Source of the DNA: Anaeromicropila populeti
GTDB lineage: Bacteria; Bacillota; Clostridia; Lachnospirales; Lachnospiraceae
NCBI RefSeq assembly: GCF_900112775.1
Contig: NZ_FOYZ01000009.1
Coordinates: 38,740 to 102,739 of the forward strand
DNA: 64,000 nucleotides
Reading direction: 5' to 3'
Shown here: positions 35,022 to 44,044 of the stretch, in pieces
Numbering within the stretch: position 1 is the first letter of the stretch
How the letters are laid out: each line of letters opens with the position of its first letter
Translations under genes and position numbers: made by a program
Notes under the pieces: generated by a model
What the model was told of the DNA's origin: nothing
The model's input: the letters and a program-made list of their open reading frames with translations, nothing else
The model's database searches: none

Positions 35022-36275
35022 ATGAAAATTACTGGAATTGTTACAGAATATAATCCATTTCATAATGGTCATTTATATCATTTGCAAGAAACCAGACGTC
35101 TCACAGGTGCTGACTATGTTGTTGTCGTAATGAGTGGTAATTTTATTCAGAGAGGTGGCCCTGCGTTTATTGATAAATATTCTAGAACTAGGATGGCACT
35201 GAAGGCTGGTGCTGATTTAGTACTTGAACTTCCCGTCCGTTACGCAACAAGCAGTGCAGAAAATTTTGCCAAAGGCTCCGTAGCCATATTAAATAATCTT
35301 GGGAATGTATCCTCTCTTTGCTTTGGCAGTGAAACTGGAGCACTGGACAAACTAAATAAAGTTGCTGAATTTATTGTATCTGACGATAAGCAATACCATC
35401 AACTAATTGCAGAGTCCGTAAAAGATGGCTTTTCTTATCCAGTAGCAAGAAAAAAGGCACTCCTTACCTGCCTGGGCCAATCAGATGACATTCCATTAAA
35501 TACAATGCTTGAACAGCCAAATAATATTTTGGGTATTGAATATTTAAAAGCATTAAAAATTTTTAATAGTACAATCAAACCATTTACCATGAAACGCATT
35601 GCCAATCACTATCATGATGCAGAGCTATTACAAGATATGCAAGAAACTTCCATCAATTCTGCAACAGCCATTCGTCAAGAATATTTTAAAACTGAAACAC
35701 TTTACAAGCTAAAAACCAGTCTGCCTGGTTTTGTTTATGAAATACTTTCTGAATCAGAAGGTAAAACATACCCTGTCCATGAGCAGGATTTTTCTCAAAT
35801 GCTATACTATAAATTAAGAATGTTGGAAACCAGCCAGCTAATTGAATTCTTAGATGTGTCGGAAGATTTGGCAAGAGGAATCAAAAAGGAACTGGTTAAT
35901 TACCAGAATTACACAGATTTTGCTTTCTGTTTGAAATCAAAACGATATACTTTGACAAGAATATATCGAACATTTATGCATATTTTACTGGGAATCAAAC
36001 AAAACCAATTTAATCCTTCCGATTCCAGGGCTTTTTCTCCATATTTACGTGTTCTTGGTCTGAAAAAATCTTCATCAGCCATTTTGAAAGAAGCAAAATC
36101 CAGTAATTTTCCTATTATTACAAAAATGGCTGATGCAAAAAAAATTCTTTCTAAAGAAGCTTATTCTTTGCTAGAAGAAGATATTTTTGCATCAGACATC
36201 TATAATCAGGTTGTTTATTCTAAGTTTAATACGAAGCTGCCCAATGAATTTTTGCAGTCTCCAGTTATTTTATAA
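35022..36275 (+). CDS. tmcAL: tRNA(Met) cytidine acetate ligase (YlbM)
   Basis: ATP-dependent ligase that makes N4-acetylcytidine at the wobble position of elongator tRNA(Met) directly from acetate; 417 residues. The nucleotidyltransferase HxGH motif is seen as YNPFHNGHLYH (His14, His17), followed by MSGNFIQRGGPAFIDKYSRTRMAL and ELPVRYATSSAENFAKG. The GSETG segment and IATAIR-like SATAIRQ motif are also present. Start ATG 35022 has AAGAAGGG upstream; a TTG six codons earlier is less likely. Acetate for the reaction would come from the neighbouring ackA-pta route. The 3' end overlaps convergent pepF by 11 nt. Confidence 0.94.
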   Translation: MKITGIVTEYNPFHNGHLYHLQETRRLTGADYVVVVMSGNFIQRGGPAFIDKYSRTRMALKAGADLVLELPVRYATSSAENFAKGSVAILNNLGNVSSLCFGSETGALDKLNKVAEFIVSDDKQYHQLIAESVKDGFSYPVARKKALLTCLGQSDDIPLNTMLEQPNNILGIEYLKALKIFNSTIKPFTMKRIANHYHDAELLQDMQETSINSATAIRQEYFKTETLYKLKTSLPGFVYEILSESEGKTYPVHEQDFSQMLYYKLRMLETSQLIEFLDVSEDLARGIKKELVNYQNYTDFAFCLKSKRYTLTRIYRTFMHILLGIKQNQFNPSDSRAFSPYLRVLGLKKSSSAILKEAKSSNFPIITKMADAKKILSKEAYSLLEEDIFASDIYNQVVYSKFNTKLPNEFLQSPVIL

Positions 36276-38067
36276 GCTGGTCTAATTGTTCTACCAAACC
36301 TGCAAATACGTTAAGAGCTTCCTTCACAGGTTCCTTTGTACTCATATCTACCCCCGCACCCTTTAATAAGTCAATAGGATCCTTGGAACTTCCGCCCTTG
36401 AGGAAGTTTTTCACGTATTTTTCTACCGCCTCCTGACCTTCTGTAAGAATCTTTTCAGAAAGTGCAATGGCAGCTGAATAGCCAGTAGCATACTGATAAA
36501 CATAAAACGAATTGTAAAAATGAGGGATTCTCGCCCACTCCATTTCAATATCTTTGTCAATCATAACGGCTTCACCAAAGTATTTTTTATTCAAATCATA
36601 GTAAAGCGAACAAAGTGTATCTACCGTAAGGGGCTGGCCATCCTCTGCCATTTTGTGAGTAATCATTTCAAACTCAGCAAACATGGTCTGACGAAACAGG
36701 GTACTTCTAAATTGATCTAGATGATAGTTAATTAAATATGCTTTTTCTCTCTCCTCCTTTGCATTCTTTATCAGATGCGCCATAAGCAAAGCTTCATTAC
36801 AGGTAGATGCAACTTCTGCCACAAAAATGCGGTATCCCGCATAGGGATATGGCTGAGTGGCGTCTGAATAATAAGAATGAATGGCATGACCCATCTCGTG
36901 GGCAAGAGTAAACACATTGTTCAGATTATCTTGATAGTTTAATAAAACAAACGGATGTGTTCCGTAGGCTCCCCATGAATAGGCGCCACTTCTTTTTCCC
37001 TCATTTTCATAAACATCTATCCATCCATCTGCATATCCCTCAGTAAGTATGTTCAAATACTCTTCTCCCAAAGGCTTTAATCCCTCAGCTACTAATTTCT
37101 TTGCTTCCTCAAAGGGTACCTTCATATTAAAGTCCGTAACAATAGGAGTATTAATATCGTACATATGCAATTCCTCTAAAGCAAGCGCTCTCTTACGAAG
37201 CTTCATATACTGATACATAGAAGGAAGTGACTCATGCACCGCTTCAATTAAGTTTTCATATACGGATAAAGGAATTCTGCTGCCATCCAGTGCCATTTCT
37301 AATGTACTATTATATTTCCGTGCCTTTGCATAAAAAATTTCCTTTTTTACATTTCCACTATATAAACCAGCCAGAGTATTTTTGAATTTTTCATACGTCT
37401 GATATAATCCCAAAAACGCCTCCCTGCGTACTCTTCTATCTGGACTTTCTAATAAACGAATATAACGTCCATGCGTAATTTCAATATCTTTTCCCTCTTC
37501 ATCTTTTATTACAGGAAATTTTAAATCGGCATTATTAAACATAGAAAATGTATTTTGTGGTACATTTCCCATCTCACTTGCCTCAGCCAGCAGCAACTCC
37601 ATTTCTTTTGGCAAAACATGTGGCTTATCCAAAAAAATCTGTTCTATTTTGCGCCTATATAGAAGAAGTTGTTGGTTTTCTTTATAAAACGACTCCATTT
37701 TCTCCTCTGAAATAACCAGAATTTCTGGAATGGCAAATGAGCCTGTACTATTCACTACCATCATCAGGTTGGAAGCCTTTTCTGCCAAATCCTGATAAGT
37801 AGTGTTGGTAGTATCTTCATGGGATTTCTGATTTGCATATACATAAACTCTCTCCAGCAACCTATTTATTTCATCACACAATCTAAGATACTGATACAGT
37901 TTCTCCGCAGAATCTCCCAGATGTCCTTGAAACTCTCTTACTTTTGCATTCAGTTCCTTAATCTTTTCGTATTCTTCCTGCCATAAGGAATCTGTTTCAA
38001 ATAAATCTTCTATTCTCCATTGAAACTCCTTATCCATTTGACTTCTTTTTTTTAAACCCACTGACAT
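36265..38067 (-). CDS. pepF: Oligoendopeptidase F (M3B)
   Basis: Cytoplasmic zinc peptidase that cuts peptides of about 7-17 residues; 600 residues, full length. The zinc motif is HEMGH in FTLAHEMGHAIHSYYSD (near residue 390), with the distal Glu in FVAEVASTCNEALL. N-terminal part (RIEDLFETDSLWQEEYEKI) matches the PepF_N domain. ATG start with GAGAGGA upstream. Its stop codon overlaps the end of convergent tmcAL, so the two 3' ends share no intergenic terminator. Confidence 0.96.
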   Translation of the reverse strand: MSVGLKKRSQMDKEFQWRIEDLFETDSLWQEEYEKIKELNAKVREFQGHLGDSAEKLYQYLRLCDEINRLLERVYVYANQKSHEDTTNTTYQDLAEKASNLMMVVNSTGSFAIPEILVISEEKMESFYKENQQLLLYRRKIEQIFLDKPHVLPKEMELLLAEASEMGNVPQNTFSMFNNADLKFPVIKDEEGKDIEITHGRYIRLLESPDRRVRREAFLGLYQTYEKFKNTLAGLYSGNVKKEIFYAKARKYNSTLEMALDGSRIPLSVYENLIEAVHESLPSMYQYMKLRKRALALEELHMYDINTPIVTDFNMKVPFEEAKKLVAEGLKPLGEEYLNILTEGYADGWIDVYENEGKRSGAYSWGAYGTHPFVLLNYQDNLNNVFTLAHEMGHAIHSYYSDATQPYPYAGYRIFVAEVASTCNEALLMAHLIKNAKEEREKAYLINYHLDQFRSTLFRQTMFAEFEMITHKMAEDGQPLTVDTLCSLYYDLNKKYFGEAVMIDKDIEMEWARIPHFYNSFYVYQYATGYSAAIALSEKILTEGQEAVEKYVKNFLKGGSSKDPIDLLKGAGVDMSTKEPVKEALNVFAGLVEQLDQLIK

Positions 38068-38236
38068 TCCTTATCCATCCTCTCTATACTTCCTAATTTA
38101 TCATACTTACTAAAGCATTTAAAATAGTATACCACAGCATGTTAATTTTTACTAATGAGAAATTCTAAACTAGTGCTAGGATGTAATTTATTTTCATAAA
38201 ATGAAAGCAAGCATAAAACTTCTAAGGATTTTGTTT

Positions 38237-39199
38237 ATGATAAAAAAACACAGTGTAACATTACTTACTATTTTGCTCTTCCTTTTGCTGGTACTAAATC
38301 CAGGGACATCACTTATTGGTGCAAAAAATGGCCTTCTGCTCTGGTTTAATACCATTTTTCCTACCTTATTGCCTTTTATGATTATCGCAAACCTAATGTT
38401 GAAATTTCAAGTAACAAACTGCCTGACAAAGCTTTTCTATCCTATACTTGGAAAAATACTAGGAGTAAGCAGACAAGGTTGTTATCCTATTATTGTTGGA
38501 ATGCTCTCTGGCTATCCCGTTGGTGCAAAAATCTGTGCGGAAATGGTTAAAAACAACGAAATCAGCTTACAGGAAGGACAATTTTTGCTTTGCTTCTGCA
38601 ATAATGTAAGCCCTATGTTTGTAATCAGCTTTATAGCCATAGAATGTCTTAACTGTGAAAAAAGCGCCTACCTCATTTTAGGAGTGCTGTTAGGCAGTAC
38701 TCTGGCAGGTGCGCTATTCTTTCGTTTTTTCCATAATCTATTTTGCAAGAAATCCAATCAACACATTCCTTGTCCGATCCTATCTACTCCTTTGTCCTGT
38801 AACCAAACGATGCAAGGTGGAATTTTTAAAACAATAGACAGTGCTATTCAAGAAGCATTTGAAGTACTAGTAAAAATAGGAGGATATATTATCTTATTCT
38901 CCATTCTGGCCCAGCTACTCATTTCCATGACCATACTGCCCTTTGCTATGAGATTATTGTTTACTGGTTTCCTGGAGATTACCAACGGTATTGCCCTCAT
39001 CAGTATAAGTAGTCTTTCCTTTACAAAAAAAATAGTCCTCATCAATTTCATAACAGGCTTTGGAGGCTTATCCAGTATTGCACAAACCAACAGTGTTATT
39101 TCAGATTCAGGACTATCTATAAAACAATATTCAGCCGCAAAGCTTTTTTGTGGGTTCTTAAGCGGAACTCTCACATTTTTATTAATCAATATCTTCTAG
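38237..39199 (+). CDS. ylbJ: Sporulation integral membrane protein YlbJ
   Basis: Polytopic membrane protein of about 320 residues with roughly eight hydrophobic segments and the nucleoside-recognition (Gate) domain pattern: LNPGTSLIGAKNGLLLWFNTIFPTLLP, GMLSGYPVGAKICAEM, CNNVSPMFVISFI and GFGGLSSIAQTNSVI. In Bacillus YlbJ (SpoVV) moves dipicolinic acid across the outer forespore membrane under sigma-E control. The start at 38237 follows AAGGA by eight bases; an ATG 12 codons upstream lacks a ribosome site. A CATAAAAT at about 38195 resembles a sigma-E -10 but no matching -35 was found. It overlaps the next, convergent gene by 18 nt. Confidence 0.91.
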   Translation: MIKKHSVTLLTILLFLLLVLNPGTSLIGAKNGLLLWFNTIFPTLLPFMIIANLMLKFQVTNCLTKLFYPILGKILGVSRQGCYPIIVGMLSGYPVGAKICAEMVKNNEISLQEGQFLLCFCNNVSPMFVISFIAIECLNCEKSAYLILGVLLGSTLAGALFFRFFHNLFCKKSNQHIPCPILSTPLSCNQTMQGGIFKTIDSAIQEAFEVLVKIGGYIILFSILAQLLISMTILPFAMRLLFTGFLEITNGIALISISSLSFTKKIVLINFITGFGGLSSIAQTNSVISDSGLSIKQYSAAKLFCGFLSGTLTFLLINIF

Positions 39200-39826
39200 A
39201 AACGTATTTTCATCAAAATCAAATTCATCCTTTGGAATTGTATCATAATTAGTAGTATTTTCTTCATAGGAACCAGCTGGCTCTGACTCCAGATACAATT
39301 CCTTTTTGTTATTTATTACAATTTCAAGATTTCCCTTAAGAGAATTCAAAACACCCTCATACTTATTTTTTGTACTTTCATAGGCATTATTCAAAACATT
39401 TTCCAGTTGCGTAAGCATATCAGAGGTATACGCAATTGCGCCCTGACGTATTGCCTCTGCATCCATATTAGCCTGCTGTATCATCCTGCTCCCTTCTTCT
39501 TCCGCCTCATGTACGACTTGGTTAGCTTGATAATAAGCTTGCTGCATTATCTCATGTTCATTAATTAATGCATTAGTTTGGGCTTCCGCTTCTGCCAGCA
39601 TTTTTGTCGCCTTTTCTTCTGCATCTGATAAAATAGCATCTCTATTTGAAATGATTTTCTGATATCTTTTTATTTCATCTGGAGTTCTTAGTCTTAACTC
39701 ATCTAATAAGTCATACAATTCATCTTTAGGAACTATTACTTTTGTAGATGATAATGGCTGCATTTTACAGCTCTCTACAAATTCGTAAATATCCTCGATT
39801 AACTGTTCAATCTTACTTACTCCCAT
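39182..39826 (-). CDS. DivIVA-like coiled-coil protein
   Basis: 214-residue, highly charged protein, mostly coiled coil (residues about 50-165) with runs such as RDAILSDAEEKATKMLAEAE and an acidic C-terminal tail ending FDENTFLEDID. Such proteins are regularly encoded next to coaD in Lachnospiraceae and resemble DivIVA/SepIVA or V-type ATPase stalk subunits, hence frequent ATPase labels; no nucleotide-binding motif is present. Probably a cell-division or envelope scaffold, but this is inference. Its AAAGGAG ribosome site overlaps the coaD stop, giving coupled translation. Confidence 0.75.
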   Translation of the reverse strand: MGVSKIEQLIEDIYEFVESCKMQPLSSTKVIVPKDELYDLLDELRLRTPDEIKRYQKIISNRDAILSDAEEKATKMLAEAEAQTNALINEHEIMQQAYYQANQVVHEAEEEGSRMIQQANMDAEAIRQGAIAYTSDMLTQLENVLNNAYESTKNKYEGVLNSLKGNLEIVINNKKELYLESEPAGSYEENTTNYDTIPKDEFDFDENTFLEDID

Positions 39827-39839
39827 ATGTAACGCTCCT

Positions 39840-40328
39840 TTAATCTGATATTTTGTTAAACTTCTTTTCTAACTCATCTACTACTAATTCGGGTACAAAC
39901 GGACTAATATCCGACCCATAACTGGCAAACTCTTTTACAAGACTTGAACTAATATAAGAAAATTCCACATTAGTGGTAAAAAAAATGGTGTCCACATTTG
40001 GATTAGCCTTATGATTAATCTGTGCAATTTGCAATTCATATTCAAAATCCGTAATTGCTCTTAATCCTCTGACAAGTACACATGCCTTTTTCAATTCAGC
40101 AAAATCCACCAGCAGTCCCTGAAATGACTCTACCTCTACATTATCCATATCCTTCGTAACTCTTCTAATAATTTCAACCCGTTCCTCTGGAGTAAACAGA
40201 CACTTCTTCGCACTATTGTTTAATACTCCAATAATTAATTTATCTACAATTTTAGATGACCGTTTTATTACGTCCAGATGTCCTAATGTAATTGGATCAA
40301 AGCTTCCAGGATAAATTCCAATTTTCAT
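39840..40328 (-). CDS. coaD: Phosphopantetheine adenylyltransferase
   Basis: Fourth step of CoA synthesis: 4'-phosphopantetheine + ATP to dephospho-CoA. 162 residues. The nucleotidyltransferase motif [17 protein letters not shown] (T-x-G-H) and the C-terminal [21 protein letters not shown] block are diagnostic. ATG start with AAGGAG. Middle gene of rsmD-coaD-(coiled-coil), as in Bacillus ylbH-ylbI. Confidence 0.98.
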   Translation of the reverse strand: MKIGIYPGSFDPITLGHLDVIKRSSKIVDKLIIGVLNNSAKKCLFTPEERVEIIRRVTKDMDNVEVESFQGLLVDFAELKKACVLVRGLRAITDFEYELQIAQINHKANPNVDTIFFTTNVEFSYISSSLVKEFASYGSDISPFVPELVVDELEKKFNKISD

Positions 40329-40372
40329 AATAATCTCCTTATGTCATATCATCTTTCAGGCCAGCTAGTCTC

Positions 40373-40936
40373 TCAGTCTGATGCCTCCGGATAAATAAAG
40401 ACATGCATATTTGTTTTGTATTTTTTTATTTTATCTATATAAAAATGTAACTCTTCCAAATAAGTAAAATCTGTTTCTAATGCTGCTTCCACTACAATTA
40501 AAGTATTCTTGTCAATCAGACAGGAATCCTTCAGGTAAGTCAGCACTTTCTCTTCCTCACCTTTCAGATAAGGCGGATCCATAAAAACGATATCAAATTT
40601 TCCTCCTTGATGTTCAAGCTTTATCAATGCTGATAAAACATCAAGATTTAAAATTCTCCCCTTGTCCATTAGTTTTGTTTTGGTAAGGTTTGTCCGAATG
40701 CAATTTAAAGCTTCTTGTCCATTTTCAACAAAAACAGCTTCTTCTGCACCTCTGCTTAACGCTTCAATTCCAATTGCACCACTCCCACTAAACAAATCCA
40801 AAAAATTACAATCCACTATATAAGGCTGTAACATATTAAATAAAGTTTCCTTTGTTCGATCTGTAGTAGGTCTTGTATCTAGGCCAACAGGTGTAATCAA
40901 TGGTATTCTTTTGGCTAAGCCGGCTATTACTCGCAT
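40373..40936 (-). CDS. rsmD: 16S rRNA (guanine966-N2)-methyltransferase
   Basis: SAM-dependent methylation of G966 in 16S rRNA; 187 residues. Begins MRVIAGLAKRIPLITP, followed by TRPTTDRTKETLFNML; SAM-binding FLDLFSGSGAIGIEALSRGA and catalytic DPPY in VFMDPPYLKG are intact. ATG with AAGGAG seven bases upstream. First gene of the rsmD-coaD unit. Confidence 0.96.
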   Translation of the reverse strand: MRVIAGLAKRIPLITPVGLDTRPTTDRTKETLFNMLQPYIVDCNFLDLFSGSGAIGIEALSRGAEEAVFVENGQEALNCIRTNLTKTKLMDKGRILNLDVLSALIKLEHQGGKFDIVFMDPPYLKGEEEKVLTYLKDSCLIDKNTLIVVEAALETDFTYLEELHFYIDKIKKYKTNMHVFIYPEASD

Positions 40937-41016
40937 CTTAAACTCCTTAGTTCACTAAATTTAACAATAATAATAGTTTATATCATATTGTAACACTTTT
41001 CAATACCCAATCTTAA

Positions 41017-41060
41017 GAAAAGAATAGGTAAGGAGTCCTATAAATCTCCTTACCTACTCT
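41017..41060 (-). terminator. Terminator after SASP gene
   Basis: 15-bp stem (41021-41035 with 41046-41060; one G-U) followed on the minus strand by TTTTCTT. It lies 28 nt beyond the SASP stop. Confidence 0.88.
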
Positions 41061-41088
41061 TTACAACTACCTTATGAATGGGTTTTGT

Positions 41089-41292
41089 TTATTTCCCTGC
41101 CATTCTTTTCTCTTGCTCAGCGATCATTTTCTTCACCATCATACCACCTACACTACCATTCTGATAGGAAGTTAAATCACCGTTGTAGCCGTGTTTTAAT
41201 GGAACACCTATTTCGTTTGCCACCTCATACTTAAAGCGGTCTAAGGCCTCCATAGCTTCTGGTACTTCTACTCTGTTTCTTCCTGATGACAT
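41089..41292 (-). CDS. Alpha/beta-type small acid-soluble spore protein
   Basis: 67-residue spore DNA-binding protein that protects DNA in the dormant forespore. The N-terminal helix MEALDRFKYEVANEIGV contains the GPR protease site region (E-I-G/A), and the second helix HGYNGDLTSYQNGSVGGMMVKKMI is the family signature. Start 41292 follows GGAGGAG; an in-frame start five codons upstream overlaps that site. The upstream CATTATA (41343-41337, minus strand) fits a sigma-G -10, but I found no matching -35. It is direct evidence that the organism sporulates. Confidence 0.96.
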   Translation of the reverse strand: MSSGRNRVEVPEAMEALDRFKYEVANEIGVPLKHGYNGDLTSYQNGSVGGMMVKKMIAEQEKRMAGK

Positions 41293-41441
41293 AATAAACT
41301 CCTCCATTTCCTTATTTCAGTACTTGTTGCTCGTACTATAATGAAATAATTCTTTGTTGTTGTTTGTTACAGGAATAGTATATGTAGCGTGATAAATAAT
41401 AAACTGGTAATTTCAAGTTCGATTTTTAAAAAATGGGAGTA

Positions 41442-42407
41442 CTATTGTCCATAGATTTCAATTATTTTATTAAATCGATCTGTTTCCTTCCCAAATAGTG
41501 TAATAATACCTTCGACCTTTGATTGTGAATCTTTAGAAAGACAGTTTTTCACAATTGTCGCCATGGTTCCACTCGGTCCCAAATCCAAATAGACATTTTC
41601 ACCCTCACTAGTATTATCTTCTAACAGTTTAACCACACTTCCTATATTCATTTTTCCACGTACAACATCCCACAAAAAACTTTGACTAATTTGATCCAGC
41701 CAACCTCCGTAATAACAAGATGCAACTTTAACAACTGGTTCTCCAAATTTTTTATCCTTTAAAAATTCTATGTAATCCCACTTTGCTTCGTCCATGTAAT
41801 AGGAATGGAACCCATATTTGACTGGAAGAACCACATGAAGAATTGATTTTTCCTTTAGAAACTTTGCTATAAAATGAATATTTTCCTCATTACAGGAGAT
41901 TACGAAATGAGTAGCAAAATTAACAGCAGCAAGCTCACTGTTATTATAAAGTTCCGGATATTGTTCAAAAATATGATAATCATCAATAATAGTAATCATA
42001 CCACCATATCCACAATTTTTTATGATTACTTCTGCCTGGGTGTGGATATAATGCATTGCCTCAACAGCAGTTATTACTTTGGACACTGCCAGCGAAGCAA
42101 ATTCTCCCAGGCTCATACCAAGCACATAATCTGGCTGAATTCCTTGCTTTTGCATAATCTGTGCCATGGAATATTCCACCATAAAAATAGCAAGATGTGT
42201 CATGGGTAAATCATCAAAGGAATCTGATTTTCTTTTTTCCTTTTGAAACATACATTCTACAACAGATTTTCCTGTCAGCTCCCTGGCGTATTTATCCAGT
42301 TCAAGCATATTCTCTCGAAAATCCAAATTGTTCTCATATAAATCTTCTCCCATATGGTAAAACTGTGATCCCTGTCCCGAAAACATAAAAATATATTTTT
42401 TTCTCAT
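41442..42407 (-). CDS. FabD-like (malonyl-CoA type) acyltransferase
   Basis: 321-residue single-domain acyltransferase of the FabD/polyketide AT fold. The N-terminal MFSGQGSQ motif, nucleophile Ser99 in GMSLGEFASLA (the usual GHSxGE with Met for His), and catalytic His201 in KYGFHSYYMDEA are present. Away from any fatty-acid gene, it is unlikely to be the housekeeping FabD; discrete ATs of this kind serve trans-AT polyketide systems. The usual substrate-specificity Arg and GAFH motifs cannot be clearly assigned. It begins 14 nt after the AAA+ ATPase gene with its ribosome site GGGGAAG in the gap, so the two are co-expressed. No acyl-carrier protein or ketosynthase is visible in the window. 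Confidence 0.82.
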   Translation of the reverse strand: MRKKYIFMFSGQGSQFYHMGEDLYENNLDFRENMLELDKYARELTGKSVVECMFQKEKRKSDSFDDLPMTHLAIFMVEYSMAQIMQKQGIQPDYVLGMSLGEFASLAVSKVITAVEAMHYIHTQAEVIIKNCGYGGMITIIDDYHIFEQYPELYNNSELAAVNFATHFVISCNEENIHFIAKFLKEKSILHVVLPVKYGFHSYYMDEAKWDYIEFLKDKKFGEPVVKVASCYYGGWLDQISQSFLWDVVRGKMNIGSVVKLLEDNTSEGENVYLDLGPSGTMATIVKNCLSKDSQSKVEGIITLFGKETDRFNKIIEIYGQ

Positions 42408-42421
42408 TGTACTTCCCCTCT

Positions 42422-43939
42422 CTAAACGATTATTCCCTGTACATCTTCCTTTATAATAGTGCTTAACTGCTCCTGTGTAGGATTCTTGCATAACACAATC
42501 CGATTGGCTTGATTTACAAGAATTCGTTCAAATGTATTTCGAACTCCACGACCATTGCCAAAAGCCTGCTTGCTTTCACCTGCTAATCTTTCAAATTGTT
42601 CTTCTACACATTGAACAGCATCTGCATCAAACGTAATTGCGCTTTTCTTTGCAAAAAAGGCAAGTATTTCTCCTAACTCCTCACTTGAATAATCGACAAA
42701 ATCAATATATTTATTAAACCTGGAAACTAGTCCTGGATTTGAATGAATAAACTGCTTCATTTCATTTGAATATCCTGCAACGATAACAACTAAATCATTT
42801 CTGTTATCTTCCATCAGCTTTACCAGTGCATCTATTGCTTCACCACCAAAATCATTACCAATCCCTTGATTCGATAAAGAATATGCTTCGTCGATAAATA
42901 ATACACCGCCAACTGCACTCTCCACAACCTCTTTCACTTTTAAGGCGGTCTGTCCTACATATCCAGCCACCAAACCTGAGCGGTCTGTTTCAACAAGATT
43001 ACCCTTTGTCAAAATCCCTAATTCCTTGTATATTTTAGCAACCAACCTTGCCACTGTAGTTTTTCCTGTTCCTGGATTTCCAGTAAAAACCATATGATAA
43101 GACATTTCTGTAGAAGGCAGTCCATATTGTTCACGCATTTTTTTTACTTTAATTAAATTAATTAAAGAATTCATCTCCTGCTTAACCTTTTCTAGACCAA
43201 TCAGTTCATTTAATTCTTCCATCCAGCGTTCTAGTAAATTCTCTTCTTTTTCATGCTGCATTTCTTCTTTAATTTTTTCAATTCTACGTTTCTGCTTTTC
43301 CTTTAATACTGAAAAATCACATTCTTTTTCCTGACATCCAATAAAGAATTCCTGATAATACTGACAATCCAGTCTGTCATTGCATATTTTCCGAAAAATA
43401 TACTTTTGTGTTAGTACTTTTCGTATTAATTCTGAATTTAGAAATACACAAACCTTCTTGTAGTATTCCTCCACCAGCTTTAGTACACTTGTCGTCTTGC
43501 CATTATTGAGATAGGCCAGTGCCAGAATAATATTTAAAATGCAGTCAAATGCCTGTCCTGCTATCTTTGTTCCCTGCTCCTTATCCATAAGATCGCACAA
43601 TTGTAAAAAAATTGGAGGAGTAGCTGTCAATCTGTCCACAGACTGTTTGGATTTTCCATCAATTTCTGCTTTTAAATCTATTTTAAAAGGATTAGTTTTG
43701 GTAAGGGAACAAATAAAGTTCTTTTCTTCTTCGTTAAAACGACCTGCATCTATGGAAATCTTAATTAGAACAGCTTGTAAATACGCATCTAACATAGCTT
43801 GTATCGGCATGTTCAAAATAGATTGTGGCTTTTCCCAGTAGTCCCGTTCTTGTAAAAGTGTACAAAAATCAATAAGCTTTCCATAATTAAGCCTGCCTAT
43901 TTCATATAGTTGTTGATTTGAAAATGAAAGCTGGACCAT
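42422..43939 (-). CDS. TerB-like / CbxX-type AAA+ ATPase
   Basis: 505 residues in two parts. The helical N-terminal region (1-190) contains IKISIDAGRFNEEEKNFICSL, which resembles a TerB-like acidic helical domain. The C-terminal part (about 250-500) is a CbxX/CfqX/SpoVK-type AAA+ module: Walker A GNPGTGKTTVARL (near 293), pore loop GLVAGYVGQTALK, Walker B GGVLFIDEAYSL (near 348), and the GNGRGVRNTFE sensor 2 region. The fold suggests a remodeller of a specific partner, as CbbX acts on Rubisco; here the partner may be the acyltransferase encoded immediately downstream. Start 43939 has AAGGAGAAG; a promoter close to consensus precedes it. Role unknown. Confidence 0.82.
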   Translation of the reverse strand: MVQLSFSNQQLYEIGRLNYGKLIDFCTLLQERDYWEKPQSILNMPIQAMLDAYLQAVLIKISIDAGRFNEEEKNFICSLTKTNPFKIDLKAEIDGKSKQSVDRLTATPPIFLQLCDLMDKEQGTKIAGQAFDCILNIILALAYLNNGKTTSVLKLVEEYYKKVCVFLNSELIRKVLTQKYIFRKICNDRLDCQYYQEFFIGCQEKECDFSVLKEKQKRRIEKIKEEMQHEKEENLLERWMEELNELIGLEKVKQEMNSLINLIKVKKMREQYGLPSTEMSYHMVFTGNPGTGKTTVARLVAKIYKELGILTKGNLVETDRSGLVAGYVGQTALKVKEVVESAVGGVLFIDEAYSLSNQGIGNDFGGEAIDALVKLMEDNRNDLVVIVAGYSNEMKQFIHSNPGLVSRFNKYIDFVDYSSEELGEILAFFAKKSAITFDADAVQCVEEQFERLAGESKQAFGNGRGVRNTFERILVNQANRIVLCKNPTQEQLSTIIKEDVQGIIV

Positions 43940-43970
43940 ATTTACTTCTCCTTTCCACAATTCTATCCTT

Positions 43971-43999
43971 ATTATATCCAAAATAAAAGTACTTGACAA
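43971..43999 (-). promoter_or_regulatory. Promoter for AAA+-acyltransferase pair
   Basis: Minus strand TTGTCA (43999-43994), 17-nt spacer, TATAAT (43976-43971). It lies in the recG-ATPase gap and makes the pair an independent unit. Confidence 0.8.
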
Positions 44000-44044
44000 C
44001 TCATACCCATGAAATTTAACAATAGAGTCCTTAGTAAAATTTAC

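Noticed and set aside
41337..41367. Full sigma-G promoter for the SASP gene
   Set aside because: The -10 CATTATA fits but no GHATR-type -35 lies 17-18 nt upstream, so it is noted only in the gene entry.
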